Shown here piece by piece: positions 1 through 5,732 of a stretch of DNA of 6,752 bases. The number at the start of each line of letters is the position of its first letter. Position 1 is the stretch's first letter. The stretch covers positions 1 to 6,752 of the forward strand of contig CAAGRW010000040.1 in NCBI GenBank assembly GCA_900772775.1, in the 5' to 3' direction. A program made the position numbers and the translations under genes. This DNA comes from Candidatus Rifleibacteriota bacterium. GTDB taxonomy: Bacteria; Vulcanimicrobiota; Xenobia; Xenobiales; Xenobiaceae. Below the pieces are notes generated by a model. That model did not search any database and was not told the DNA's origin. It saw only the letters and a list, made by a program, of their open reading frames with translations.

Positions 1-936
1 AATATCCACATTGCCGCGCTCAAGCTCACGTATTCTGCTCTGAGGATCGGTTATTACGATAAAAACGATTTCATCTACGGAAGGTTTACCACGCCAACAT
101 CGAGATGATGAGCGCAAAGTCAAACGTTGACCTATACGTCTCTCCACAACGACAAAGGGGCCACTACCATACACTTTCTCACTGCCGTCAGCCTCTTTTA
201 CATATACGGTAACAGCCATAGATGGCGCGGCCATAAGCTCTAAAAAATCGGCGCAAGGATAATTTAAGACAAATTGCACAGTAAATTTGTCTAAGCTTTT
301 GACTTCAGCTAAGAGAGGACGTTCTCCGTCAAAGTTAGCTCTAAAAAAGCCAAAGCGCCGATCTTTTTCCCTAATCAGACGCTGTATCCAATCAACTATA
401 ATTTGAGCGGAGAGTTGAGTTCCGTCGTGAAAGAAAACTTCGGAACGCAAATTAAAAGTCCAAACTTTACCATTTGCCGAACAAGTCCAGTTCTTGGCCA
501 AATTGGGAAGCACTATTCCATCTTCAATTTTTACTAAAGTGTCAAAGACCGGAGAAAGAACTTGAGAAGCTAGAGAATTTGAAGCTGCAGCAGGATCTAT
601 ATCAGTTAAATCACAAGGAATGGCTACAGCCAGGCATCTCTGACTGCCCTTAAGCCAAGCTTTATTTTCCTCTCCAGAACCGAACCACCCATACAAAAGC
701 ACCATCAATATTCCGGCAGCCAGTAAACAAAATGCCAAAAAACGCATCTTCCCCAAATGGGTACTGCTAACTACTCCCAACTCACGAGAAATAAATTTTT
801 GGCTTTCATTTTTTACATTTTCTGCTAAACCGACAATAGAGCTGTCTTGAATATTTGTCTTTTTTCCCGCAGCTTGGCCGGGGGGACAAAATTGGCAAAG
901 GTTATTTTTAGGCTTATTCTTTCCGCTATTGCTCAT
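1..936 (-). CDS. ABC transporter solute-binding protein, family 5 (SBP_bac_5), C-terminus cut by window edge
   Basis: Reading the minus strand from ATG 936 gives an uninterrupted frame of 312 residues that runs off the left edge. From residue about 103 it matches the N-terminal half of family-5 extracellular solute-binding proteins (oligopeptide, dipeptide, nickel type): AIPCDLTDIDPA at 105-116, an N-L-A-K-N-W segment near 145-150, the hallmark VWTFNLRSEVFFHDGT at 158-173, and GSGPF at 257-261. Such proteins capture a ligand outside the cytoplasmic membrane and pass it to an ABC permease, whose genes might lie beyond position 1. Unusually, about 63 hydrophilic residues with a C14-Q-F-C17 pair precede a single hydrophobic segment (about 65-85), so the protein would be a signal-anchored or N-extended exported protein. 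There is no lipobox. An alternative start at Met64 (codon 747-745) would give an ordinary signal peptide, but it has only a GGGG run about 3 nt upstream. The ATG at 936 overlaps the nfo stop codon, which favours translational coupling. The ligand cannot be told from this fragment. Confidence 0.92.
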   Translation of the reverse strand, partial: MSNSGKNKPKNNLCQFCPPGQAAGKKTNIQDSSIVGLAENVKNESQKFISRELGVVSSTHLGKMRFLAFCLLAAGILMVLLYGWFGSGEENKAWLKGSQRCLAVAIPCDLTDIDPAAASNSLASQVLSPVFDTLVKIEDGIVLPNLAKNWTCSANGKVWTFNLRSEVFFHDGTQLSAQIIVDWIQRLIREKDRRFGFFRANFDGERPLLAEVKSLDKFTVQFVLNYPCADFLELMAAPSMAVTVYVKEADGSEKVYGSGPFVVVERRIGQRLTLRSSSRCWRGKPSVDEIVFIVITDPQSRIRELERGNVDI

Positions 937-938
937 TA
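934..938 (-). promoter_or_regulatory. TAATG stop-start overlap between nfo and the solute-binding protein gene
   Basis: The nfo stop TAA (938-936) shares its last A with the ATG (936-934) of the next gene. The preceding 20 nt are AT-rich with no Shine-Dalgarno sequence. Ribosomes finishing nfo would have to reinitiate here, so the two genes are probably translationally coupled, unless the real start of the downstream gene is the internal Met64. Confidence 0.65.
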
Positions 939-1769
939 TTGTATATATAAACTGCGCAAAAGTTTTATCTCTTCGGCATAACCGGGTAATTCGTTGGGAG
1001 TTTCCAAATAAAAGGGTAACTCACGCAAATCGGGGTGATTGATAATCTTGGCCATAGCTTCGACTCCCAACTTCCCTTGGCCAATTTTGGCATGGCGATC
1101 TTTGTGAGTTCCGCGCTCATTTAAGCTATCATTTAAGTGGATAGCTTTCAATCTGGATAGCCCCAGAATTTTATCAAAATTTTCTAAAGTCTGATCTAAA
1201 CCGACATTGACATCATAACCACCATCCCAAATATGACAAGTATCTAAACAGATGCCCAGCTTTTCCGGACATTTAGTTAAATTTATAATCTGTTTTAATT
1301 CTTCGAAAGAGCGTCCCAATTCGGTGCCTTTACCGGCCATGGTTTCTAAAAGAACAAATCCCGGAAAATCATCAGGCATCACATTGTTGATAGTATCGGC
1401 AATGGCATGCAAACCTTCTTGCGGAGTACGTTTTAAGTAATTTCCTGGATGAAAATTATACATAGCCCCGTCTATTTTTGCGGTAAAATTTAGGTCTTCC
1501 CGCAAAATTTCTCTGGTTAATTCCTGCACATTTTCTTCCACTGAAGCCGGATTGATAATAAAAGGACTATGTACTAAAAGAGGCCCTAGTTTTTGTTCTT
1601 TAAGCAAAGAGCAAAATTTTTCAATATCTTGTTCTTTAAAACGCAGCGCTCCTTTGCCGCGAGGATTGCGGCAAAAGAACTGAAAGACGTTAGCTTCAAT
1701 GGAAACTGCATCTTTTACCATAGCGGTTAAACCCTTAGAAATGGATAAATGGCAACCGATCTTAAACAT
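936..1769 (-). CDS. nfo: Endonuclease IV (AP endonuclease, Nfo)
   Basis: This is a full-length 277-residue endonuclease IV, a cytoplasmic base-excision-repair enzyme with a TIM-barrel fold. It cuts the DNA backbone 5' of abasic sites and removes 3' blocking groups using a trinuclear zinc centre. All nine expected metal ligands can be placed by motif: H67 (VHSPF), H107 (NFHPG), E142 (LLETM), D176 and H179 (CLDTCH), H211 (IHLND), D224 and H226 (HKDRH) and E256 (YLETP). The N-terminus (IGCHLSISKG) is of the type common in anaerobes rather than the E. coli type. The ATG start has a good AAGGA 7 nt upstream. The gene begins 27 nt after the rarA stop and its stop overlaps the next start, so it is the middle gene of a three-gene unit. 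Sampled rows look distinctly more AT-rich than rarA. No defect is visible. Confidence 0.97.
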   Translation of the reverse strand: MFKIGCHLSISKGLTAMVKDAVSIEANVFQFFCRNPRGKGALRFKEQDIEKFCSLLKEQKLGPLLVHSPFIINPASVEENVQELTREILREDLNFTAKIDGAMYNFHPGNYLKRTPQEGLHAIADTINNVMPDDFPGFVLLETMAGKGTELGRSFEELKQIINLTKCPEKLGICLDTCHIWDGGYDVNVGLDQTLENFDKILGLSRLKAIHLNDSLNERGTHKDRHAKIGQGKLGVEAMAKIINHPDLRELPFYLETPNELPGYAEEIKLLRSLYIQ

Positions 1770-1776
1770 TTTTCTG

Positions 1777-1781
1777 TCCTT
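1777..1781 (-). promoter_or_regulatory. Ribosome binding site of nfo
   Basis: AAGGA on the minus strand, 7 nt before the nfo ATG, inside the 27 nt rarA-nfo gap. It fixes the nfo start and is the clearest Shine-Dalgarno sequence in the left half of the window. Confidence 0.75.
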
Positions 1782-1796
1782 TTATATATTGATTGT

Positions 1797-3311
1797 TTAA
1801 TCTTGCGAAGAGCGTAAATGTTCCAACCAAACGGCCAATTTTTTTTCATAGCCCAATTGTCCAGGCTGATAAAATTGACTGCCTTCTAGAGCATCTGGCA
1901 AGAATTGTTGTTTTACATAATGATTGGGATAGTCGTGAGCATAACGATAGCCCTTTGCGTAGCCGATATTTTTCATTAGCTTGGTAGGAGCATTGCGCAA
2001 ATGAAGCGGTACAGGCTCGCCGGGGCTCTGACGCACCGCTTGGGCGGCGGCCATATAAGCGTTGCCTACACTATTGGATTTCGGCGCCAAAGCTAAATAT
2101 AAGGCAGCGTGCGCCAAAGGATAAAAACCTTCCGGCATACCCACGAAGTGCACCGCTTGCTGCGCGGCCATAGCTACTACCAGACCTTGAGAATCGGCTA
2201 ATCCCACATCTTCTGAAGCCAAAATAACTAAGCGCCTAGCTACAAACAGAGGATCTTCTCCGGCTTCCAAAAGGCGAGCCAGCCAGTAAATAGCTCCGTC
2301 GGGATCGCTGCCGCGCACCGATTTAATCAAAGCCGAAATCGTGTCGTAATGCGACTCCCCTGCTCTATCATGACGCAAGTTAGGCCGCCCCATAACTTCA
2401 GCGATATGCGCTTCGGTAAGTACACGTTCCCCATTATCATCGGCTTCTAGAGAATTGACCGCTTCCTCTAAAATATTGAGTGCAGTACGAGCGTCGCCTG
2501 TGCAAACTCCAGCTAAAGTTTCCAATAACTCATCGGAAGCTTTAACGTTAAAATTACCTAAGCCGCGCTCTTGATCATTCAGAGCCCGACGCAACAATAA
2601 AGCAATATCCTGAGGGCTTAAAGCCGACAGTGTGAAAACGCGACAACGTGACAAAAGCGGCGCCACTACTTGAAAAGAGGGATTTTCGGTAGTGGCGCCT
2701 ACTAAAATAATAGAGCCATCCTCTACGTGGGGCAGAACGACGTCTTGTTGGGCTTTGTTAAAGCGATGGATTTCATCCAAGAATACGATAGTGCGCCGCT
2801 TCATTAGGCGCCAGCGCTCTTTAGCTTCGGCCACTATGCGGCGCACTTCGCTCACTCCGGCAGTGACAGCCGACATAGGCACAAAAGCCGCCTTTGCACC
2901 AGCTGTTAAAAGGCGAGCCAAACTAGTTTTACCAGTGCCTGGTGGCCCCCATAAAATCATGGAAGGCAAAGAGCCAGATTCTAAAAGGCGGCGCAATACT
3001 CGTCCCGGCCCAACCAAATGTTTCTGCCCCACGTACTCATCTAGAGTGCGCGGTCTCATGCGAGCTGAAAGCGGAACCGAGAAATCGATCTTAGGAGAAG
3101 AAGCTTCTGCTTGGGCAACTTTATCGGCAGCCTCTCTCTTTTCGTTTTCCGCTTTCAGCTGCGCCAAAGGGCCAGCAGCGGCTTCTTCCACACCAGCTTT
3201 TACAAAATCATGGCGAAAAAGGGGATGCTTGGGCTTATTGGCTTTATTTGATAAACCAGATTCATCTTCATTGGCAAATAAGCCACCTTGCAAGTCAGAA
3301 TTTTTAGGCAT
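1797..3311 (-). CDS. rarA: Replication-associated recombination protein RarA (MgsA/WRNIP1-type AAA+ ATPase)
   Basis: From ATG 3311 this encodes 504 residues. RarA is a tetrameric cytoplasmic AAA+ ATPase, related to clamp loaders, that acts at stalled or gapped replication forks. Visible motifs are the family entry PLSARMRPRTLDEYVGQ (80-96), Walker A GPPGTGKT (122-129), Walker B FLDE (177-180) followed by IHRFNKAQQD, sensor 1 GATTENP (205-211), the SR arginine-finger motif (221-222), sensor 2 GDAR (272-275), and the C-terminal RarA domain with SVRGSDPDGAIYW (331-343), ASEDVG (365-370) and HLRNAPTKLM (437-446). The first 75 residues are longer than usual: E. coli RarA reaches this entry motif at about residue 15. 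The extension contains Q8-G-G-L-F12 and a charged, Ala/Glu/Lys-rich, probably helical stretch (about 40-70). The frame stays open upstream to a GTG at 3368, but that codon lies in the terminator hairpin, and ATG 3311 follows an AAGGAG, so 3311 is preferred. nfo follows after 27 nt. Confidence 0.96.
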   Translation of the reverse strand: MPKNSDLQGGLFANEDESGLSNKANKPKHPLFRHDFVKAGVEEAAAGPLAQLKAENEKREAADKVAQAEASSPKIDFSVPLSARMRPRTLDEYVGQKHLVGPGRVLRRLLESGSLPSMILWGPPGTGKTSLARLLTAGAKAAFVPMSAVTAGVSEVRRIVAEAKERWRLMKRRTIVFLDEIHRFNKAQQDVVLPHVEDGSIILVGATTENPSFQVVAPLLSRCRVFTLSALSPQDIALLLRRALNDQERGLGNFNVKASDELLETLAGVCTGDARTALNILEEAVNSLEADDNGERVLTEAHIAEVMGRPNLRHDRAGESHYDTISALIKSVRGSDPDGAIYWLARLLEAGEDPLFVARRLVILASEDVGLADSQGLVVAMAAQQAVHFVGMPEGFYPLAHAALYLALAPKSNSVGNAYMAAAQAVRQSPGEPVPLHLRNAPTKLMKNIGYAKGYRYAHDYPNHYVKQQFLPDALEGSQFYQPGQLGYEKKLAVWLEHLRSSQD

Positions 3312-3313
3312 AG

Positions 3314-3328
3314 GGAGTTTTGCTCCTT
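3314..3328 (-). promoter_or_regulatory. rarA ribosome binding site within a small hairpin
   Basis: AAGGAG (3328-3323 on the minus strand) precedes the rarA ATG at a long spacing of 11 nt. The spacer contains CTCC (3317-3314), which can pair with the GGAG of the Shine-Dalgarno sequence across a CAAAA loop. The 4 bp stem could partly hide the site, or could be chance; it is too short to be sure. The site supports the ATG at 3311 over the upstream GTG. Confidence 0.45.
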
Positions 3329-3358
3329 TCTCAACGAGCCGCTGCCTCCACTTTATGC

Positions 3359-3407
3359 AAAAAGCCACCGAAGTTGGGCTGTATGCTGCCGAACTACGGA
3401 GGCTTTT
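3359..3407 (-). terminator. Rho-independent terminator after the DUF711 gene: long imperfect hairpin plus T-run
   Basis: The two 20 nt arms (3360-3379 and 3388-3407) are inverted repeats matching at 17 of 20 positions around an 8 nt loop (3380-3387). On the minus strand the stem opens with AAAAGCC, pairing with GGCTTTT, then continues as CCG/CGG, AGTT/AACT and GGC/GCC blocks, each separated by a single T-T or C-C mismatch. It is followed by TTTTT on the minus strand, the direction of all genes here. It lies 88 nt past the DUF711 stop and 48 nt before the rarA ATG. In the plus direction only four Ts follow, so termination of the minus-strand transcript is the better reading. Confidence 0.75.
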
Positions 3408-3494
3408 CCATTAACGGAATATTTAGTCGTCAACACCCACCAGCTTTAATCTTCACCAAAGATGTGTAGAGATTTAAGCGAGAGTCAACTACAG
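3408..3494. other. DUF711-rarA intergenic stretch, no gene seen
   Basis: This is the rest of the 183 nt gap, between the DUF711 stop and the hairpin. The minus strand has two TTGAC(T/G) hexamers (3488-3483 and 3433-3428), each followed by AT-rich sequence, but neither has a good -10 box at 16-18 nt. A near-palindrome with a TTAA core lies at 3409-3418. I can support no gene and no confident promoter. If rarA has its own promoter it is either here, upstream of the hairpin, or in the short stretch after it. Confidence 0.4.
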
Positions 3495-4859
3495 TTAATT
3501 CTTCAAAGCTTGCAAAGGAGCTGGGATTCTGCCTCCACGTTCAATAAACACAGAAGAGCTGTGCGGATTGACGGCGATAATAGAAGCGGCACCTAAAAGA
3601 CCACCATAATCAACCTTTTCGCCTGCTTTTTTACCGGGAATAGGTAAAATACGCACCGCTGTAGTTTTGCTATTTACCATACCTATAGCCATTTCGTCGG
3701 CTACAATGCCGGAAATAGTAGAAGCTGGAGTGTCACCTGGAATAGCAATCATATCTAAACCGACGGAGCATACACAAGTCATGGCTTCTAACTTTTCTAA
3801 AGAGAGAGCGCCGATTTGAGCGCAATAGGCCATCTCTTCATCTTCGGAAAGAGGAATAAAAGCGCCAGATAAACCACCGACATAAGAAGAAGCCATAGTG
3901 CCTCCTTTTTTGACGGCGTCGTTAAGCAAAGCTAGAGCAGCGGTAGTACCATGAGTTCCGCAACGCTCTAAGCCCATAGCCTCTAAAACATCGGCTACAG
4001 AATCACCGCGCTCAGGAGTAGGAGCCAAAGATAGGTCGAGAATACCAAAATTTACGTTGAGACGACGCGAAACTTCTCGGCCAACCAATTCACCCATACG
4101 AGTTATTTTAAAAGCGGTACGTTTGACAGCTTCGGCAACTTTACCTAAGTCGGCTCCATGCCCCAAACGCCTGATAGCAGCATTGACTACACCAGGGCCA
4201 CTAATGCCCACATTGATAGAGCATTCCGGCTCGCCCACTCCATGCATAGCTCCAGCAATAAATGGGTTGTCTTCCATCATGTTGCAGAAACAAACCAATT
4301 TACAGCAGGGTAAGCCTTCCAATTCAGGGCGCATAAAAGCGGTCTTGAGGACAGTTTCACCAAATAACTTAACAGCGTCCATATTTATGCCTGCTTTGGT
4401 AGAGCCCAAAGAGACAGAAGCACAAACTCGATCGGTAGTATTGAGAGCTTCTGGTATAGAGTTGAAAAGAACGCGATCGGAATTGGTGAAGCCTTTGTGT
4501 ACCAAAGCACTGAAACCGCCGATATAATCGACGCCTATCTCTTTGGCTGCTTTATCAACAGCTACAGCCAAGGGTACATACGAATCGGCTCCAGTAGAAG
4601 CGCCCAAAAGGGACAGAGGCGAAAGAGCAATACGCTTATTTACAATAGGTACGCCAAATTCTTGAGAGACTTGCTCCACCACCGGCACTAAGCGTTCGCC
4701 CACGGTCAGAATCTTCTCGACGACCTTGTCGCAAGTTGTGCTCATAGAGCCTGTAGCACAATCTTGTAAATTTAATCCCATAGTTACGGTACGCACATCG
4801 AGATGTTCATTCTCGATCATGCGCAACGTATCAAAAACTTCATTAGCAGCTAGCCACAT
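3495..4859 (-). CDS. UPF0210/DUF711 'PFL family' protein of unknown function
   Basis: From ATG 4859 this gives 454 residues, close to the roughly 450 usual for the family. The whole length fits UPF0210 (DUF711), a cytoplasmic family annotated as related in fold to pyruvate formate-lyase but without a proven reaction. Characteristic stretches are [20 protein letters not shown] (7-26), [13 protein letters not shown] (73-85), [17 protein letters not shown] (207-223), [18 protein letters not shown] (299-316), [17 protein letters not shown] (324-340), [18 protein letters not shown] (361-378) and the C-terminal RGGRIPAP (441-448). A TTG codon at 4871 would add four residues. ATG 4859 is preferred because the family pattern begins only a few residues before EVF. 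Neither start has a good Shine-Dalgarno sequence. In many Firmicutes this gene sits beside a small ACT-domain (UPF0237) gene; none is visible here, where an unrelated 256-residue gene precedes it. The gene ends 88 nt before a terminator. Confidence 0.96.
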   Translation of the reverse strand: MWLAANEVFDTLRMIENEHLDVRTVTMGLNLQDCATGSMSTTCDKVVEKILTVGERLVPVVEQVSQEFGVPIVNKRIALSPLSLLGASTGADSYVPLAVAVDKAAKEIGVDYIGGFSALVHKGFTNSDRVLFNSIPEALNTTDRVCASVSLGSTKAGINMDAVKLFGETVLKTAFMRPELEGLPCCKLVCFCNMMEDNPFIAGAMHGVGEPECSINVGISGPGVVNAAIRRLGHGADLGKVAEAVKRTAFKITRMGELVGREVSRRLNVNFGILDLSLAPTPERGDSVADVLEAMGLERCGTHGTTAALALLNDAVKKGGTMASSYVGGLSGAFIPLSEDEEMAYCAQIGALSLEKLEAMTCVCSVGLDMIAIPGDTPASTISGIVADEMAIGMVNSKTTAVRILPIPGKKAGEKVDYGGLLGAASIIAVNPHSSSVFIERGGRIPAPLQALKN

Positions 4860-4906
4860 AGCGCCCGCCAATTCGTGGAGTCCAAAGTCATTCCTGCTGT
4901 CATTCT

Positions 4907-4932
4907 TGCCAAAAAAGGTACACTACTTGGCA
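4907..4932. repeat. Short inverted repeat upstream of the DUF711 gene
   Basis: TGCCAA (4907-4912) and TTGGCA (4927-4932) form a perfect 6 nt inverted repeat around a 14 nt spacer, in the 81 nt gap before the DUF711 gene. It could be an mRNA hairpin or a dyad operator, but no promoter is recognisable beside it, and it lacks the T-run in the minus direction that would make it a terminator. A 6 nt dyad can also arise by chance. Confidence 0.3.
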
Positions 4933-4940
4933 GAGCAAAT

Positions 4941-5711
4941 TTACTTTGTCTGAGAAACGCTAGCAGAATCTTGATCTTCTTGCCAGCCATCAGCCCAACC
5001 AGTTCTGGTAAAATCCAAATCAGACCAAGCTACCAAATGGCGCTGGCGGGAAAAACATAAAAAAGTATCGTGTTCAAAATCGTGAACTGTATTATATACT
5101 TTCACTTTATCGCGCTTCCAAGCCAAAAAAGCTTGCACTGAATCGGTAAAATAAGCCTTTTGACTGCGTTGGCAAATTTCACGTACCAAGCGGAAGAAGT
5201 TCTGGAAGGAAACGTGAGAAAGTTTTTCTTTTAAGAAACTTCTATAATTGATGGAAGAAGAATCGAAACGCAGCGGTTCTTCACGGCTCGAGCAATAAAT
5301 ATCCAAAAAGTTTGTAGGCTTTAAAGTAACGATCTTGTCCTTATCGTCATCACGCACGTTGCCTTGAGCCATACGAGAAAAGTTTTTAACTAACTTTTGT
5401 ACTTTATAAGCTGAAGCATCTTGTTCACTGCGCTCGACAATCATTCCTAAAGCAACATGTTCAATGCTATCCCAAGGAACTTCGATAGTAGCTGCGGAGG
5501 TTTCTCCTACTAAAGCCTCCTCGGTAAAGTAACCACTCTTAATACGATTGGGCAAGGGAGTAGCTCTCTTATGAAAAAGCGGAGCATGATTTTGTGAAGA
5601 ATCGCTTTCTTCGCTATTAGACAAAGTCTGACCATCTTCCAAATCAGGAGACACTATATAAGGATTTTCTTCCTCGGCACTATTTTCTAAAAAAACTTTT
5701 TCTTCAGACAT
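4941..5711 (-). CDS. Unrecognised 256-residue acidic protein next to the pilus motor gene
   Basis: I do not recognise this family. Residues 1-75 are acidic, Ser/Glu/Asn-rich and probably disordered. Residues about 76-245 look like a compact folded domain with aromatic and hydrophobic patterning: EVPWDSIEHVALGMIVE (77-93), NFLDIYCSSREEPLRFDSSS (134-153), then NYRSFL, a likely helix SFQNFFRLVREICQRS (168-183), KVYNTVHDFEHDTF (204-217) and VAWSDLDFTRTGWADGWQED (227-246). There is no signal peptide, no membrane segment and no nucleotide-binding motif, so it is probably cytoplasmic. The ATG has a GAGGG 6 nt upstream and lies 21 nt after the stop of the pilU-like gene, so the two are likely co-transcribed. 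A role with the type IV pilus motor is possible by position only. The alternation of strands ending in a helix loosely recalls PH-like domains, which I offer only as a guess. Confidence 0.87.
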   Translation of the reverse strand: MSEEKVFLENSAEEENPYIVSPDLEDGQTLSNSEESDSSQNHAPLFHKRATPLPNRIKSGYFTEEALVGETSAATIEVPWDSIEHVALGMIVERSEQDASAYKVQKLVKNFSRMAQGNVRDDDKDKIVTLKPTNFLDIYCSSREEPLRFDSSSINYRSFLKEKLSHVSFQNFFRLVREICQRSQKAYFTDSVQAFLAWKRDKVKVYNTVHDFEHDTFLCFSRQRHLVAWSDLDFTRTGWADGWQEDQDSASVSQTK

Positions 5712-5717
5712 TTCTTT

Positions 5718-5722
5718 CCCTC
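5718..5722 (-). promoter_or_regulatory. Ribosome binding site of the unrecognised 256-residue gene
   Basis: GAGGG on the minus strand, 6 nt before the ATG at 5711 and inside the 21 nt gap after the pilU-like gene. It confirms this start and supports the frame being a real gene. Confidence 0.65.
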
Positions 5723-5732
5723 AAACTAATTT

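Noticed and set aside
3312..3368. GTG start at 3368 giving RarA 19 more residues
   Set aside because: The codon falls inside the arm of the terminator hairpin, the added residues do not resemble RarA proteins, and an AAGGAG precedes the ATG at 3311.
2692..3414. A plus-strand open frame of 240 codons opposite rarA
   Set aside because: It is antisense to a well-conserved AAA+ gene, is rich in Ser/Arg/Lys with no domain pattern, and has no credible ribosome binding site. It is a shadow of rarA codon use.
3408..3494. TTGAC hexamers as -35 boxes of a rarA promoter
   Set aside because: No acceptable -10 sequence lies 16-18 nt downstream of either hexamer, so I did not call a promoter.
4057..4527. 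A plus-strand open frame of 156 codons opposite the DUF711 gene
   Set aside because: It lies entirely inside a full-length conserved gene on the other strand and its translation resembles no protein family I know.
4850..4905. Short leader peptide of 17 codons (4903-4850) before the DUF711 gene
   Set aside because: It has no good ribosome binding site and no run of codons for a particular amino acid that would suggest attenuation. I kept it only as a note in the findings.
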